Below, piece by piece: positions 1-8,645 of a stretch of 64,000 nucleotides of DNA. The stretch comes from Gemmatimonadota bacterium (GTDB lineage Bacteria; Gemmatimonadota; Gemmatimonadetes; Gemmatimonadales; Gemmatimonadaceae). Both the position numbers and the translations under genes were made by a program. The stretch spans positions 558,001 through 622,000 of the forward strand of contig JADJRJ010000031.1 in the NCBI GenBank assembly GCA_016712265.1, written 5' to 3'. How positions within the stretch are numbered: position 1 is the stretch's first letter; the number at the start of each line of letters is the position of its first letter. Under the pieces are notes generated by a model. It saw only the letters and a program-made list of their open reading frames with translations, ran no database searches and had not been told where the DNA came from.

Positions 1-816
1 GGCCGTGACGACCAGGGCGCGCAAGCAGAAGGGGTCACCCGGTGTTGGCGTGAGGACGACGTCCGTGAAGTCCTCGCCCACCGCGCGAATGACCTGACGG
101 CGGGCCGTGCGTGTCGTCGCGAAGAACACGGCTTCGACGGCGATCCAGCCGAGGACGCCTAACGCGAGGCGGGTCGTGTGGGTCGTTCGGGCGTTGACCA
201 GCGTCCAGCACACCATCCCGATGGTGACAACGGCGGCGACGGGGCGAGGCACCTGGCCGAGGAACCACGAGGCGGCGAGGATGGCGACGGCGGCCAGGGC
301 GAACAGCGCACGGGTGACACGACCAGTCGCCAGGAAGTACAGGGGCGGGAGTGCCACCACCCACAACCACGGCTCGACGATAAAGATGGCGTCGCCGTAG
401 AACCAGCCGGAGTAGACAGGCCACCACGGATGCACTCCGTAGTTGTTCGTCCAGTCCAGGACGATGTGTGACACCGTTCCCGCGAGGGCCAACCACAGCA
501 GGGCGCGCGCGGTGGGGCGCGCGCGCGACTCGCGGCTCAAGGCGAGCGCGATGCCCCAGATCGCCAGAGCGCTGACAATGGCGAAGACCACCGTGTGGGT
601 GTGGCCGCGATGGTGCAGCGGGTATGCGAGCTGGCCCATCCCCAGCAGGTCGCCGGAGTACACAAGGTCGCTATCCGGAAACTCCGCCGCGACAATGCCG
701 ACGGCGATGGCGGTCCGGCGGATGGCGGGGGTGATGGCCGTGCCGCGGCGAGCGAGCGCAGCCAGCGCCCCGGCCCCCATCAAGCATCCGGCGAGGGCGT
801 GCGTGATGTTATCCAC
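1..816 (-). CDS. Membrane metal-dependent hydrolase, YdjM/DUF457-like (3' end off window)
   Basis: At least 272 residues from a GTG start 7 bases after the cupin stop, still open at the window edge. The start reads VDNITHALAG, the usual opening of the YdjM/DUF457 (LexA-regulated, metal-dependent hydrolase-like) membrane family. Further on come the family's acidic and His signatures: EFPDSDL, HHRGHTHT around residue 70 and SHIVLDWTNNYG around residue 117. Several hydrophobic segments alternate between them, so it should lie in the inner membrane with a metal site near the N-terminus. The substrate is unknown for the family. It is probably co-transcribed with the cupin gene upstream. Start choice rests on homology and a GAAGG sequence about 14 bases upstream. 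Confidence 0.8.
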   Translation of the reverse strand, partial: MDNITHALAGCLMGAGALAALARRGTAITPAIRRTAIAVGIVAAEFPDSDLVYSGDLLGMGQLAYPLHHRGHTHTVVFAIVSALAIWGIALALSRESRARPTARALLWLALAGTVSHIVLDWTNNYGVHPWWPVYSGWFYGDAIFIVEPWLWVVALPPLYFLATGRVTRALFALAAVAILAASWFLGQVPRPVAAVVTIGMVCWTLVNARTTHTTRLALGVLGWIAVEAVFFATTRTARRQVIRAVGEDFTDVVLTPTPGDPFCLRALVVTA

Positions 817-823
817 CGGGCGC

Positions 824-1282
824 TCAGCCTTCTTTGCGCTCCAGGACCTTGCCTAACGCACCGGTCGCCCGGTCATACTCGACGATATGGGCCCACTCCG
901 TGGCATCGGAGCGTGCGACGACTGCCATCACCTCGTCGGTGTCGCTGCAGTTGAAGACCTCGTGTGGCACCCCGGGCTCGATGTAGATAAAGTCGCCGGC
1001 GGTATTCTCGACGACCTGCTTCAGCCCGTCCCCGTACTCGTGTCGCACGCGTCCCTTGAGGATGTAGAGCATCACCTCGAAGTCGACGTGCACATGCGCG
1101 TAGGCCACGCCGCCGGGTGGAATGCGCGCGACGTTCATCGAGAGCTGGCGCGCCGGGACGTTCTTGCCGGACAGGCCGGCGGCGTAGCGGATCCCGTTCC
1201 AGCCGCGGATGTCCTGGCTGCCGCGAATGACGTGGATGCCGTCGCCGGCTTCGACAAAGGCGCGGAGGTCGAGTTCGCTCAT
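824..1282 (-). CDS. Small single-domain cupin protein
   Basis: 152 residues forming one cupin (Cupin_2) barrel. Motif 1 is HVHVDFE with metal ligands H63, H65 and E69, and motif 2 is PGVPHEVFN with H107, so the four-ligand metal site is complete. There is no signal peptide, so it should be cytosolic. Small cupins of this type can be dioxygenases, isomerases or ligand sensors; nothing in the sequence settles which. It precedes the membrane hydrolase gene by 7 bases on the same strand, so the two probably form an operon. Start is the first ATG of the open frame. Confidence 0.85.
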   Translation of the reverse strand: MSELDLRAFVEAGDGIHVIRGSQDIRGWNGIRYAAGLSGKNVPARQLSMNVARIPPGGVAYAHVHVDFEVMLYILKGRVRHEYGDGLKQVVENTAGDFIYIEPGVPHEVFNCSDTDEVMAVVARSDATEWAHIVEYDRATGALGKVLERKEG

Positions 1283-1617
1283 GCGGATGGGGTAGGGTGC
1301 CGGAATCTACGATGGCTCCCTGGGGACGGCACCCGGACTAGCCACGCGCGACCGCTTGGTGCGATTGCAGACAACCTGAGGGCGAATCGGCGCCGCGAGG
1401 CCGGCAGGAGAACGGCCGTTGATGGCGAGCATCGAGTCACCTGAGCCTGCCAGGGTGGTTTGTAACGCAACGGAGCGAGGTGTAACGAGGCGTGCCACGT
1501 CTCACTCCGGTCAGATGTGCGCCGCACCGTTCAAGTTGGTGTAGGACGGCACCTTACGATCCGTGCGTTGGTGGAGCGCCCCTTGCTTCCGGACGAGGGT
1601 AACCTCTCACCTGGACA
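1283..1617. other. Intergenic stretch between divergent genes
   Basis: 335 bases between the start of the minus-strand cupin and the start of the plus-strand lipoprotein. It must hold both promoters, but I see no convincing -35/-10 pair, hairpin, tRNA or conserved small ORF in it. Confidence 0.5.
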
Positions 1618-2520
1618 ATGATGCGTTCACTCCGCCCCTCCTCCTTCCTCGCCATTCTCGCCCTGGCCGCGTGCGCCGTGGCCGACTCCACGTCGCCCCG
1701 TGAACTCGAACCGCTGCTGGCCAAGGGCGGTGGCGGCGGGGGCGGCGGTGGCGGTGGCACCACGCCTCCGCCCTCAATGGTGCTCCCCACCACGCCGCCA
1801 GCGCCGGGGGTCCTGGTGCGGGAGTCGTTCGGGTTCTCCCAGGGCGTGCGGCCACACGGAGGCAAGGGTCTTGATCGGGCCGTCTTCATCCACGAGAGCC
1901 TCGGGGGGTATTGGGTGGAGTGGCCGGGGTCAAAGTCGAAGCAGTGGCTCACCCCCAATAGCGACCAGACCTGGAAGTATGCGGCGTGTTCCGAGAACCT
2001 GAACGAGATGCCGTCCCCGTTGCAGGCCAGTGCGTTGCCGAACGTGACCCTGGAGAATGGGTGCATCTCGTCCGAGTGGTTTGACGCGGTGACGTCGTAT
2101 CCCACGGCGTTGATGCCGTTCACGGCACCGGCCGTCCCCTACACCTTCAGCATGGATGGGTACCCTGCGCCCATCCCCGGCGCGTACATCGCCATCGGGT
2201 TCTCCAACTCGGGGCTCCTCACGAGCAACCTCACGACGTCGGGCGTACTGTGGCTGCGGGTCCGTGACCTGCAGCTGCCCGGCGGCGAGCTCACCTGGGA
2301 GCTGCGCACCAACGGCATGACCGGGTCCGTCCTCGCCAGCGGCAATGCCGGGTATCCGGGCTTCAATCCCATGTCGCTGCGGTACGAGCCGGCGACTCGT
2401 CGCGTGACCCTGACCATCGATGGCGTGGTACAGGGGCAATGGGACTACACCCTGAATGCGCCGCGCTACCTCGCGTTCGAGGGCGTGGGCATCATGGACA
2501 ACCTGGTCCTGCGGCAGTGA
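1618..2520 (+). CDS. Secreted lipoprotein with Gly/Pro linker and lectin-like C-terminal domain
   Basis: 300 residues. The N-terminus is a lipoprotein signal (LALAAC, modified Cys at residue 19). A run of about eleven glycines around residues 37-47 and a Pro/Thr-rich linker follow, tethering a folded domain of about 230 residues. That domain is rich in Trp, Gly and beta-forming stretches and ends with a concanavalin/LamG-like pattern (LTIDGVVQGQWDY ... GIMDNLVL), so carbohydrate or surface binding is plausible. I do not recognise a named family. Two adjacent ATG codons could start it, and no clear Shine-Dalgarno sequence decides between them. It stands alone, facing away from the cupin. Confidence 0.65.
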   Translation: MMRSLRPSSFLAILALAACAVADSTSPRELEPLLAKGGGGGGGGGGGTTPPPSMVLPTTPPAPGVLVRESFGFSQGVRPHGGKGLDRAVFIHESLGGYWVEWPGSKSKQWLTPNSDQTWKYAACSENLNEMPSPLQASALPNVTLENGCISSEWFDAVTSYPTALMPFTAPAVPYTFSMDGYPAPIPGAYIAIGFSNSGLLTSNLTTSGVLWLRVRDLQLPGGELTWELRTNGMTGSVLASGNAGYPGFNPMSLRYEPATRRVTLTIDGVVQGQWDYTLNAPRYLAFEGVGIMDNLVLRQ

Positions 2521-2527
2521 CCCCTCG

Positions 2528-2560
2528 CGACGGCGCGCCGGGCCTGCCCGGGCGCCGTCG
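2528..2560. terminator. Bidirectional hairpin between convergent genes
   Basis: A 9-base outer stem (2528-2536 with 2552-2560) and a 6-base inner stem (2538-2543 with 2546-2551) separated by a one-base bulge. It lies 7 bases after the lipoprotein stop and before the end of the convergent haem-protein gene. There is no strong T-run, so it may slow rather than stop transcription. Confidence 0.55.
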
Positions 2561-2585
2561 GCGGGTAGTGGTGTCGGGTCGACGC

Positions 2586-3956
2586 CTAACGCGACGCGAT
2601 CGCGTCGGGCATCGTCTCGCGCAGGATGTCGCGGATCGCATCCCGCGTCGTGGGGTCGAGCGGATGCGCCAGAGGTGAGGTGGGCTCGCTGCCGAGCACG
2701 GCGGCGATGAGGGCAAATACCTCGCGTTTCGCGACCGGCGGCAAGGTGCGCACGCCGTCGGAGTAGACAAGAAAACTCAACGGATACTTGAAGAGCCGTG
2801 CCTTCAAGTCAAAGTCGCGCAACGATCGCCCCTGGCTGTCGCGCGGGCCACGGCCGACAAAGTCGGTCGCGAACGACGATGTCCCCCGCAGCTCGGCGGT
2901 CAGGGGCGCGGCATCGTCAAAGAAGAGCGCCTGCACCAGGCGCGAGGCGGCGGCCTGCAGCGTGGGCGTCATGGGGATCCCTCCGTCCGGCGCCGCAGGA
3001 TTGCGCGGGCCGGAATACCGGCGATCCGCTTCGTCCGCGGCGCGGTGCACGAGGGTCACCAGGTTGTGCACCACGGCTTGGTGGACGAGCACCATCAGGG
3101 CCACGACATCGCTGTGGCCGTTCAGGTAGACCGAGGCGTCGAAGTAGTCCGCCAGGTTGGCGCGCTCGCTCTCCGTGGTGAGGTCGATCTGTGCGCGGTA
3201 GGCCTTCTTGTCCACCTCGTGGCTCAGCTTCGTTGACCGCACGTTGCCGGAGTGCCCATGCGGCCCGTGCGTCCCCGTCACGTACCAGCCGCCAAAGCGT
3301 TGGGCGACGGGCGTGGCGTCCGTCATCGCTCCGTCCTGCACGCCGGTGATAGGGTAGCCGAGCCGGTCGGCAATGGTCGACAGCGTCATGAGGCCGGGTA
3401 CGCCCTCCGTGACGGCCGACTGATGACACATTAAGCAGGTGCGTCCTTCCCGCTGGAACGTCGGAGGTTTATCGGCCACCTGGTTCAGCGTGTAAAACAC
3501 CGCGCCGCGTGACGGGTGCATCGAGGCAATCTCGAGGAAATGCCCCTCCTGTACGTATCCGATGTACACGTCATCGTTGAAATACAGGGCACGGGGCGAC
3601 CACGGCGCGATCTTGTCGGTCTGCAGCGACGTGCGAGAGAACACGAGTCCCTGGGACGAAACCGGGATCTCAAGGGCCTTGAGCAATGCGGGGAGGAAGC
3701 CGAAGGCCGAGTCGTAGGCGAGGGCCGCCTCCCCGGCAGCGAGGCGACGCTGGAGTCGTTCGATGGGGTCGGCGTCGGTTGAGCGGCAGGCGCTGGCGAG
3801 CGAGGTGCCTGCAGCTCCGGTTTGTTGCGGGCACGTCGTGTCCACGGCCACCGCCGCCCCCAGTTTGGGCGTCGGTCGTGGGTGGTGAGGTGTCATGATG
3901 GCAGCCGCGAGGGCCAAGGCCGTCAGTGCGACCGGCGTGGCGTGGGCAGGCAGCAT
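2586..3956 (-). CDS. Secreted monohaem c-type cytochrome-like protein
   Basis: 456 residues with an N-terminal hydrophobic export segment (TALALAAAIM). A single covalent haem motif, CLMCH, occurs near residue 175, inside a block also found in large secreted proteins of soil bacteria. The rest carries several conserved-looking stretches, such as RGPRDSQGRSLRDFDL and KYPLSFLVYSDGV near the C-terminus, that suggest one large domain rather than a small cytochrome fold. The axial sixth ligand and redox partner cannot be read from the sequence. The stop codon lies inside a CGTTAGG motif. It is probably periplasmic; its role is unknown. Confidence 0.65.
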   Translation of the reverse strand: MLPAHATPVALTALALAAAIMTPHHPRPTPKLGAAVAVDTTCPQQTGAAGTSLASACRSTDADPIERLQRRLAAGEAALAYDSAFGFLPALLKALEIPVSSQGLVFSRTSLQTDKIAPWSPRALYFNDDVYIGYVQEGHFLEIASMHPSRGAVFYTLNQVADKPPTFQREGRTCLMCHQSAVTEGVPGLMTLSTIADRLGYPITGVQDGAMTDATPVAQRFGGWYVTGTHGPHGHSGNVRSTKLSHEVDKKAYRAQIDLTTESERANLADYFDASVYLNGHSDVVALMVLVHQAVVHNLVTLVHRAADEADRRYSGPRNPAAPDGGIPMTPTLQAAASRLVQALFFDDAAPLTAELRGTSSFATDFVGRGPRDSQGRSLRDFDLKARLFKYPLSFLVYSDGVRTLPPVAKREVFALIAAVLGSEPTSPLAHPLDPTTRDAIRDILRETMPDAIASR

Positions 3957-4058
3957 CTCGTTACCGGTGTGCGAAGGTCACGCCGCAACCTTCCGTATGG
4001 TCCGGGTGGGGGCAAGTCGCTGAAATCCCCCTTGACGCGAACGAACAAGCACACCCAA

Positions 4059-4101
4059 AACCAGGACGGGTCCCGACGAAGCGCCGGGACCCGTCCTGGT
4101 T
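4059..4101 (-). terminator. Intrinsic terminator of the DinB gene
   Basis: Perfect 16-base stem (4059-4074 with 4086-4101) around an 11-base loop, 10 bases after the minus-strand stop codon and followed on that strand by TTTTGGGT. Confidence 0.8.
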
Positions 4102-4110
4102 CCTGTCGAC

Positions 4111-4647
4111 CTACTTGCTCCAGGGCGGTACCACCTTGTTGCTGCGCGCATACGCGATGGCCTGCCCAAGGTGCTCGTGCAGGTGCGTCACCGTGAGTGT
4201 CATCGCACGGGCTCGGCTCCAATCCTGCCCGAAGAACTTGATCACTTCACCGGCGTTCGCGTCCGTGGTCAGTGCCATTCCCTGATGCAGGTGGCGATAC
4301 GATGCCTCCAGCTCGGCGACAATCTGGTCCTTGGACAGCCTGCGCTTCTCATACGTGGCCACCGTCTTCATGTCCGCGGTGATGCCGCTGGCTTCCGGCG
4401 CCGGCTTGCCCATCGCGATCGGGATGAAGTAGTTGTCGCTGGCGACGTGCAGGAAGACTTCGCCGACGGTGCGCGTTCCATCGCTCGGCTTCCAGCCGTA
4501 CGCGGCCTCGGGCATGGCTTTCGCGAGGTCGATCATCTTCTTCTGCGCGTCGTTCACATCGCGGTGCATCTCCGCCATCCAACCCTGGGCGGAAAGAGGG
4601 GCGGCGCTGACCAACGCAAAGGCGAGTCCGAGTAGACGTGTCTTCAT
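4111..4647 (-). CDS. Secreted DinB-family protein
   Basis: 178 residues from the ATG that begins a clear signal peptide (MKTRLLGLAFALVSAAPLSAQ). The mature part is a four-helix DinB/YfiT-like bundle. The expected metal ligands are visible as H67 in FLHVASD and the His cluster HLHEHLGQ at residues 155-159 near the C-terminus. DinB-fold enzymes are often thiol-dependent transferases, but most members are uncharacterised, and an exported copy like this is of unknown function. An upstream in-frame start exists but would add 38 non-homologous residues ahead of the signal peptide. A strong terminator follows. Confidence 0.8.
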   Translation of the reverse strand: MKTRLLGLAFALVSAAPLSAQGWMAEMHRDVNDAQKKMIDLAKAMPEAAYGWKPSDGTRTVGEVFLHVASDNYFIPIAMGKPAPEASGITADMKTVATYEKRRLSKDQIVAELEASYRHLHQGMALTTDANAGEVIKFFGQDWSRARAMTLTVTHLHEHLGQAIAYARSNKVVPPWSK

Positions 4648-4920
4648 GGCGTTCACGGATTTGAGGGGGGCCGCGGGTGGTTCCGCCGCCTGATGGAAGG
4701 ATATCCCTGACGGCCCAGGCGGACAGGTGACGGGGACGAGTTCCATCGGTCGCGTGCCCAAGGGAGTCCCGCAGATGTCGACGGGGCGGCTGATTGCCTT
4801 CCAGACCCGTCCGCGCTGCCCTCCTCCGTGGGGCGATAGCCGCGCGTCCGTGCGGTTCCCGGGGGATTCCCGGGGCGCTCGCCAGGGGCGATTCTCCCGG
4901 AGCCTCAGCCCCCTGCTCTC

Positions 4921-7782
4921 ATGTTCGCTCGTTCGTTACTGGTTTTCGGTGTCGCCCTGTCAGCTCGTCTCGCGTTAGCCCAGTCGCCGCCGGTTCGTGA
5001 CATCACCTTTGCGCCGGACGGCCGTCTGGCCGCGTCCATTGAGGGAGATCTCTGGGTGCGGACCGGCGCGAATGGGTGGCGCCGGGTCACGGCGGGACCA
5101 TCCTGGGACCGCTTTCCCGCATGGAGTCCTGACGGACAGTCCCTGGTGTTCACCTCAAACCGCGATGGTCAGGATGACCTCTACCGAGTGCGGTTGGGCG
5201 GCGCGGCTGCCCCCGAGCGCCTCACGACCGACCCGTTGGCGGATCACGAGCCCACGGTTGCCGGCGACGGCACCATCATCTTTGTTCGCGGTCGCTTGAA
5301 CGAGGCGCGCCTGTGGCAGCGGTCACCGACGGGCGAGGAGAAACGTGTGACGGCGGGGACGACCCCTGAGCGCGGGCCGCACGTGGCCCCCGACGGCAAG
5401 CGATTCGCCTACGTGCAGTACTTCGACGGCGGTCGCCGCGTGCGCATTCGCGTGGTTGGCTCAACGACGGATTCGATGGTCACCGCGGATCGTCCTGCAG
5501 ATGACATTGCCTGGTCTCCGGATGGGACACGCCTGGTGTTGAGCACGACGGCCGGTCGTGGCGCGATGTATTGGACCCCAACGGATGGGCGGTTCGTGAA
5601 CTACCTCGCGGCCGCACGCGGCGACGTGGCGTGGAGCCCCGATGGACGCACCATCCTGGTGGCCGAACGAGGGAGCGACGAGTCCGGGTACAATGGCGAT
5701 CCGGATCGCGTGGGGGACCGCCGGGCCGCGGAGGCGCTCAAGCCTAACGACCGGCTCCTCACGATGCCGGCGCCGGCAGGACTGGTGGACGCCACCCCGA
5801 TGGCCGTAGCGGCCACGATGGATCGCGGGGCGCGAAATTCGGAGGCGTTTGAGCGGTTCGCCGCGCGGATGCGGCGCACCTACTACGACGCCCCGGGTGC
5901 CGAGCTGCGGCGCGCGGAGTGGGATCGCGTGGTGACGCGCCTGCGACCGAAGGCGGCGGCGGCTCCCACCGACGCGGCGCTCGAGGCCGTGATGCACGAG
6001 GTCGTGGCGGCGCGGCCCACGCTGCGCGACGAAGCCACGGGACGCGCCGGGGTGTCGAGTGCCCACCCGGTGTCGACGGCCGCCGGGGTGGAGATCCTGC
6101 AAAAGGGCGGGAATGTGGTCGACGCGGCGGTCGCCGTTTCGTTCGCGTTAGGCGTGGTGGAGCCGGACGCGAGTGGCATGGGCGGGTACGGCGAGATGCT
6201 CGTGTACCAACAGGGGATGACGCAGCCGAAGTTGCTCGAGTTCATGGCGCGCGTGCCGGAGGAGGCCGGGCTCGGCAACGCGACATTGCAGGAGGGCGGG
6301 CGATACCCGTCGGACGGTCCCATCCTGGCCATGGTTCCCGGCACCGTGTCGGCGATGCACACCGCCTGGAAGCGGCACGGCAGTGGCAAGATCCCCTGGG
6401 CTGACCTCATCGCCCCGGCCATTCGTGCCGCGCGCGACGGATACGAAGTCAGCGACGGTTTGGCGACCACGCTCTGGCTCGAACGCGATCGTTTCGCAAA
6501 GTACGAGTCAAGTCGCGCCATCTTCTTCAAGGATGGCAAACCGCGGGTCGCGGGCGACACGATTCGCAACCCGGACCTGGCCTGGACCCTGGAACAGGTC
6601 GCGCAACGTGGAGCCGACGGGTTCTATCGCGGCGCGGTGGCCCAGCGACTGGTCAATGACCTGCGTGGCAAGGGGAACGCGATCCGGTTGACGGATCTCT
6701 CGCGCTACTTCGCAGCCGATCGCGAACCGGTCGCCACGACCTATCGTGGTTTTCATGTCTTTGGGAGTACCCCTCCCGTCAGCGGCGGGGCGACGCTGAG
6801 CGCACAGCTCAACGCCCTGGAGCAGGTCCACGCGGTCAAGGCCTACCCGGACGACGCGCCCTCGCTGCATGCGATGATCACGGCCTGGCAGTTGGTGCCA
6901 TCCTCGAGGGGCCGCATCGCCGACCCCTCGCTCTGGCCTGTGGACATCACGCCCTTTACCTCCAAGGACACCGCCCGCACGCGGTGGCGCTGTTTCGATG
7001 CGACGAAGGCACTCACGCCGGCGGCCTTTCGCGGAGACACGCTGACCTGTGCTACCCCCGCGCGGCCCGCGCCGGCCGGAACGCCAGGCGGTGCGGACGA
7101 GGCCGTCCACGAACCGATCATCACGACGGAACCGTGCAACGTGCAGGAGCACGCCCGGATGGCCGACTGTCGCGCTCAAGGCACGACCTCGTTCGTCGTG
7201 GCCGACGGGGAAGGGAACGCAGTAGCGGTCACGCAGACCCTCGGCACCTGGGGCGGGAACTTCTACGTCACGCCAGGCCTTGGTTTCCTGTACAACGACA
7301 AGTTGACCTCGTACGGGACCGACCCTAACGCGTATGGGGCGCGGATACCGTTCGCGCGGCACGGCTCCACCATTTCGCCAACCATCGTCCTGCAAGGCGA
7401 AGGCGCAGAGCGGCGCGCGGCCTTTACCGTCGGAGCGGCCGGGAACGCGTGGATCAATTCGGCGGTCTTCCAGTCACTGGTCGGGATGATTGATGCGGGG
7501 TTGTCGCCTCAGCGCGCCCTCGAACTGCCACGGTTCCTGCCGTCACAGCGTGGTACGTTTGGCGCCGCGCCAGCGGGGACCCGCGAGTACGTGATCGACA
7601 TCGAGGACGGCATTCACCCGGACGTCATGCAGCGCCTGCGCTCCATGGGGCACCGGTTCAACGTGATCTCGCTCAAGGGCGAGTTGCGGATGGGGTACGG
7701 GGCCGCGATTGCGATCGGCGGCGGCAGCGTGCGTGTAGGGGCGGACCCGCGGCGGAGTGGGACGGCGGGAGCGGTGCCGTAG
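4921..7782 (+). CDS. Gamma-glutamyltransferase-family protein with N-terminal TolB-like propeller
   Basis: 953 residues. A signal peptide (to about residue 21, LALAQ) is followed by TolB/PD40 propeller repeats (WSPDG-type motifs at several places to about residue 250). From about residue 375 comes a gamma-glutamyltranspeptidase domain: SSAHPVSTAAGVEILQKGGN, then the autoprocessing site GTTSFVVAD with the expected nucleophile T755. Such enzymes cleave themselves at that Thr and hydrolyse or transfer gamma-glutamyl groups, classically from glutathione, in the periplasm. The propeller fusion makes it much longer than the usual 550-600 residues. A second relative lies about 0.9 kb downstream, with MsrB between them. 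Confidence 0.85.
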   Translation: MFARSLLVFGVALSARLALAQSPPVRDITFAPDGRLAASIEGDLWVRTGANGWRRVTAGPSWDRFPAWSPDGQSLVFTSNRDGQDDLYRVRLGGAAAPERLTTDPLADHEPTVAGDGTIIFVRGRLNEARLWQRSPTGEEKRVTAGTTPERGPHVAPDGKRFAYVQYFDGGRRVRIRVVGSTTDSMVTADRPADDIAWSPDGTRLVLSTTAGRGAMYWTPTDGRFVNYLAAARGDVAWSPDGRTILVAERGSDESGYNGDPDRVGDRRAAEALKPNDRLLTMPAPAGLVDATPMAVAATMDRGARNSEAFERFAARMRRTYYDAPGAELRRAEWDRVVTRLRPKAAAAPTDAALEAVMHEVVAARPTLRDEATGRAGVSSAHPVSTAAGVEILQKGGNVVDAAVAVSFALGVVEPDASGMGGYGEMLVYQQGMTQPKLLEFMARVPEEAGLGNATLQEGGRYPSDGPILAMVPGTVSAMHTAWKRHGSGKIPWADLIAPAIRAARDGYEVSDGLATTLWLERDRFAKYESSRAIFFKDGKPRVAGDTIRNPDLAWTLEQVAQRGADGFYRGAVAQRLVNDLRGKGNAIRLTDLSRYFAADREPVATTYRGFHVFGSTPPVSGGATLSAQLNALEQVHAVKAYPDDAPSLHAMITAWQLVPSSRGRIADPSLWPVDITPFTSKDTARTRWRCFDATKALTPAAFRGDTLTCATPARPAPAGTPGGADEAVHEPIITTEPCNVQEHARMADCRAQGTTSFVVADGEGNAVAVTQTLGTWGGNFYVTPGLGFLYNDKLTSYGTDPNAYGARIPFARHGSTISPTIVLQGEGAERRAAFTVGAAGNAWINSAVFQSLVGMIDAGLSPQRALELPRFLPSQRGTFGAAPAGTREYVIDIEDGIHPDVMQRLRSMGHRFNVISLKGELRMGYGAAIAIGGGSVRVGADPRRSGTAGAVP

Positions 7783-7824
7783 AGGTGGCGATAACATGTG
7801 TTTGTAGAACAACTGCCCTGCGAA

Positions 7825-7869
7825 GCACGGGCGGCACGAGTAGCACGGGCAGCACGCGGAGCACGAGTG
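7825..7869. repeat. Degenerate 9-base tandem repeat, five units
   Basis: The core GCACG recurs at 7825, 7834, 7843, 7852 and 7861, exactly every nine bases, with variable four-base ends (consensus GCACGRGNR). It sits in the 172-base gap before msrB. A poorer copy of the same pattern lies before the penicillin-binding protein gene. Confidence 0.7.
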
Positions 7870-7954
7870 CGGCAAACGACCACGAGACTCGGGCCGGAGT
7901 CGTTGTGCGCGATGGCCAGGACGGCCTGGACAACCAGAGAGCGAGGACCAGTCA

Positions 7955-8359
7955 ATGCCAAAGATCGTCAAGAGCGACGCCGAGTGGCGTGCGCAGTTGA
8001 GTGATGAGGAGTTCAAGGTGACGCGCAAGAAGGGCACCGAGCGCGCGTTCACCGGGCGATACTGGGACAACCACGCGACGGGGATGTACCACTGCGTCTG
8101 CTGTGGCCACCCACTGTTTTCTTCGGAAACGAAGTTCGAGAGCGGGACCGGATGGCCGAGCTTCTACGCGCCGGTCGTACCCGACGCAGTGGGCGAAGAG
8201 TCGGACAATTCGTTCTTCATGCGCCGCACCGAGGTGGTGTGTTCGCAATGCGATGCGCACCTGGGCCACGTCTTTCCCGATGGCCCCAAGCCAACGGGGC
8301 AACGCTACTGCATGAACTCGGCGGCGTTGACGTTCAAGCCCGCCGATGAGGCGAAATAG
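7955..8359 (+). CDS. msrB: Peptide-methionine (R)-S-oxide reductase MsrB
   Basis: 134 residues, full length for MsrB. The two zinc CxxC pairs are present (CVCC near residue 49, CSQC near residue 95), with the strongly conserved SGTGWPSF and HLGHVF blocks and the catalytic Cys C119 in RYCMNSAAL. It reduces the R epimer of methionine sulfoxide in damaged proteins, using thioredoxin. There is no signal peptide, so it is cytosolic. A purine-rich sequence (GCGAGGA) lies about 11 bases before the ATG. It stands between two gamma-glutamyltransferase-family genes, a neighbourhood consistent with thiol and oxidant handling. Confidence 0.97.
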   Translation: MPKIVKSDAEWRAQLSDEEFKVTRKKGTERAFTGRYWDNHATGMYHCVCCGHPLFSSETKFESGTGWPSFYAPVVPDAVGEESDNSFFMRRTEVVCSQCDAHLGHVFPDGPKPTGQRYCMNSAALTFKPADEAK

Positions 8360-8370
8360 GTTTCCCCGTC

Positions 8371-8550
8371 GTGGCCGCGTCCGAAGGCGACCGCTGGCCG
8401 GCTGAGCCGCCGGTGCAGTGCACCTTCTGTGGGCGGCGGTTTGACGAGGACGATGCGCACCTGTTGGTGATGCGCGAGGGCGAGGTGGTGGCGGCGTACC
8501 ACGAGGGGTGTCGGCCGGATCGCCGGCGGAACGGGTGCGCGGGCTGTTGA
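8371..8550 (+). CDS. Small putative zinc-binding protein (59 aa)
   Basis: A short GTG-initiated frame 11 bases after the msrB stop. It has a CTFC pair at residues 17-20 and a second half-site HEGC around residues 48-51, giving a CxxC ... HxxC arrangement typical of small zinc fingers, plus a Cys-containing tail (NGCAGC). The third-position composition is GC-rich like its neighbours, which supports real coding. I recognise no named family. It is probably co-transcribed with msrB. The main doubt is its size and non-ATG start. Confidence 0.5.
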   Translation: MAASEGDRWPAEPPVQCTFCGRRFDEDDAHLLVMREGEVVAAYHEGCRPDRRRNGCAGC

Positions 8551-8645
8551 GCGGGCGTTGAGTTCTTCGCGGCGAGGAACCCTTCCGAAGGCCGCAACCC
8601 GGTCTGACATTCACGGCCACCTCTACCGCGGCTTGGCCTGCCCCG

